Source: Lethocerus indicus (lineage: Eukaryota > Arthropoda > Insecta > Hemiptera > Belostomatidae). Taken from it: a DNA stretch of 64,000 nt. The stretch spans positions 22,338,246 to 22,402,245 of the forward strand of contig JACDQD010000006.1 in assembly GCA_019843655.1 (NCBI GenBank), given 5' to 3'. Positions 62,701 to 64,000 of this stretch are shown here, one piece after another. The first letter of the stretch is position 1. The number at the start of each line of letters is the position of its first letter. Made by a program: the position numbers and the translations under genes. The notes beneath the pieces are model-generated. The model was not told the origin of the DNA and did not search any database. It was given only the letters and a program-made list of their open reading frames with translations.

Positions 62701-64000
62701 AAACTATATCCCGTTTTTTGTCAAGAAAATATTCTCGTGGATCATTAGAAGACATTCTAACAACAAAATTTAGCATTATTTATCGCCAATTGTTACAATT
62801 AATTTAATCGATCATTAATACAACGAACCAATTAATTATTACTCAATTTCTGTATGCAAATTGTTTTAAATATTTTACTTAATGTTGCAAATCGAGCCGG
62901 GTATAACATACAAGAAGTGTTCGGAATTATTTCAATATCCATAGATTTCACTGACGGGATGGTATGGGAAGGATCGTTGGGCCGGCCGAACCGGTTGCTC
63001 CGCTGCAGCGAAAGTACGAACGAACTAAATTGGATGCAATCTACGGGAAAGGCGCTCGGAGGAAACAACGCTTTTCCATTATACGAAAGGGGTGGGGGGG
63101 GTCAATCATTTTCCCGCGGAACGGACTGGGCATTAAAAAAAATGAAAATAAAAAAAAGGCCGGTAGCCGAAGGTAAAGGGTCAGAAATCGAGTGTTATGG
63201 ATCGGTCTGAACGCGAAGAGGCTCCCCTGTTGAATAATAGAGTGAGGGTGAATAAATAATATGTGGGGGGGTCCGGACAACCCTCCATCATCTTCTGGCC
63301 GGCACCTAATATGAGCCGGCTCAAATTTAGTGGCTACGCCGGGGCCCGTCGGCGGCCCAATAAATTAAACCCGAAAAACCGAAACTCTGATCCGGTCCTC
63401 TCGCCTAAAATTATTTTTTGTTTCCCTTCCTCCACCTAAATACTCTTTATTGAGGTATGCTCATCCCCGTTTCATCCCTGCGAACGCACTAAATTGAATT
63501 GGATTGATATTTATAGACCCGCCGTCTAGTCTTGGGCCGTTTATTTCTAAAACTGCCAGTGAGCTCTTTATTGCTCCTGAAATTGAAACCATTTATATAA
63601 CGGTTACCGAGCGCTGAATTCTCTCAACGCTCGCCCGGAGTTACCATCGTTGTATAATATACGGCGGAAAGGTCAGCCGCTTCTTTCTACAAACTGAACT
63701 GGACCTTTCTACGGAGCGTGAATAGATACCTGCATAAATATATAATGTAAATTTACAAATTTTTATATGAAAATAGGGTTAATTTTGTTCACTCGCATTA
63801 ATAAATTCCCGTATTAATTATAGCTAATTAATTAACAATAAAATTGTACAATACAACCTTACATACCGTACATATTTTTAAGGTCCTATATTAAAAAAGA
63901 TTTGTGGAATTATCAAAATATGATATCCTCGGAATCCTCTGTAACTATGTTGAAATTGTACTGCGTTAAAGTTTTCTCAATCTTAATATCAATAAAAACG
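59713..64000. other. Non-coding stretch to window end
   Basis: AT-rich to about 62040. GC-rich patches follow at 62090-62230 and 62950-63400. The 118-codon frame at 62854-63210 has no recognisable motif. No exon, RNA gene or repeat is supported. Confidence 0.5.

Overview
The window is animal nuclear DNA, most likely from an insect with a large, repeat-rich genome. The evidence is spliceosomal exons with GT..AG introns, a Jockey-type non-LTR retrotransposon fragment, long TA and CT microsatellites, satellite-like tandem arrays and miniature transposons. There is no prokaryotic gene organisation. No open frame is longer than chance would give in 64 kb, so nearly all of the window is intronic or intergenic. 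The species cannot be named from the sequence.

Gene content. The only convincing gene is the 3' end of a minus-strand gene at 1026-1750. One exon encodes a single-pass membrane segment with an Arg-rich stop-transfer and the start of a cytoplasmic tail. A well-formed 128-base intron follows, then a terminal exon. The large exon reads cleanly only if one base is out of step near 1463-1480 and an in-frame TGA at 1316-1318 is passed. This may be alternative splicing plus stop-codon readthrough, an assembly error, or early decay. A weak minus-strand exon candidate lies in a CpG-rich island at 57782-57873. One of its two readings has the phase needed to join the membrane exon across about 56 kb, but nothing else supports the link.

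Repeats dominate the rest. Family A is a foldback-like non-autonomous element with long inverted arms. Copies lie at 583-959, 3689-4514, 16041-16370, 27282-27421, 33952-34969, 36105-36298, 56079-56451 and 59108-59702. Five are bounded by direct repeats of different lengths (8, 12, 16, 8 and 10 bases). Three carry an internal 70-71 base minisatellite in 2, about 9 and about 12 copies; the largest is a two-monomer higher-order repeat. Family B (24533-24829, 26370-26640, 30411-30676) is otherwise unlike family A but shares a roughly 56-base stem-loop motif with it. The stem is kept in both families despite sequence changes, which makes this the most interesting structured signal here.

Other elements are a 17-base tandem array without a single indel (22657-23173), a 5'-truncated and frameshifted Jockey fragment (18238-18662), a textbook piggyBac-type MITE with TTAA duplications (58246-58471), three tRNA-like SINE relics, G-quadruplex-prone G runs, two TA tracts and a CT/GA tract. 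GC-rich, CpG-rich islands alternate with AT-rich DNA. They could be regulatory, but I see no coding content in them apart from the weak exon candidate.
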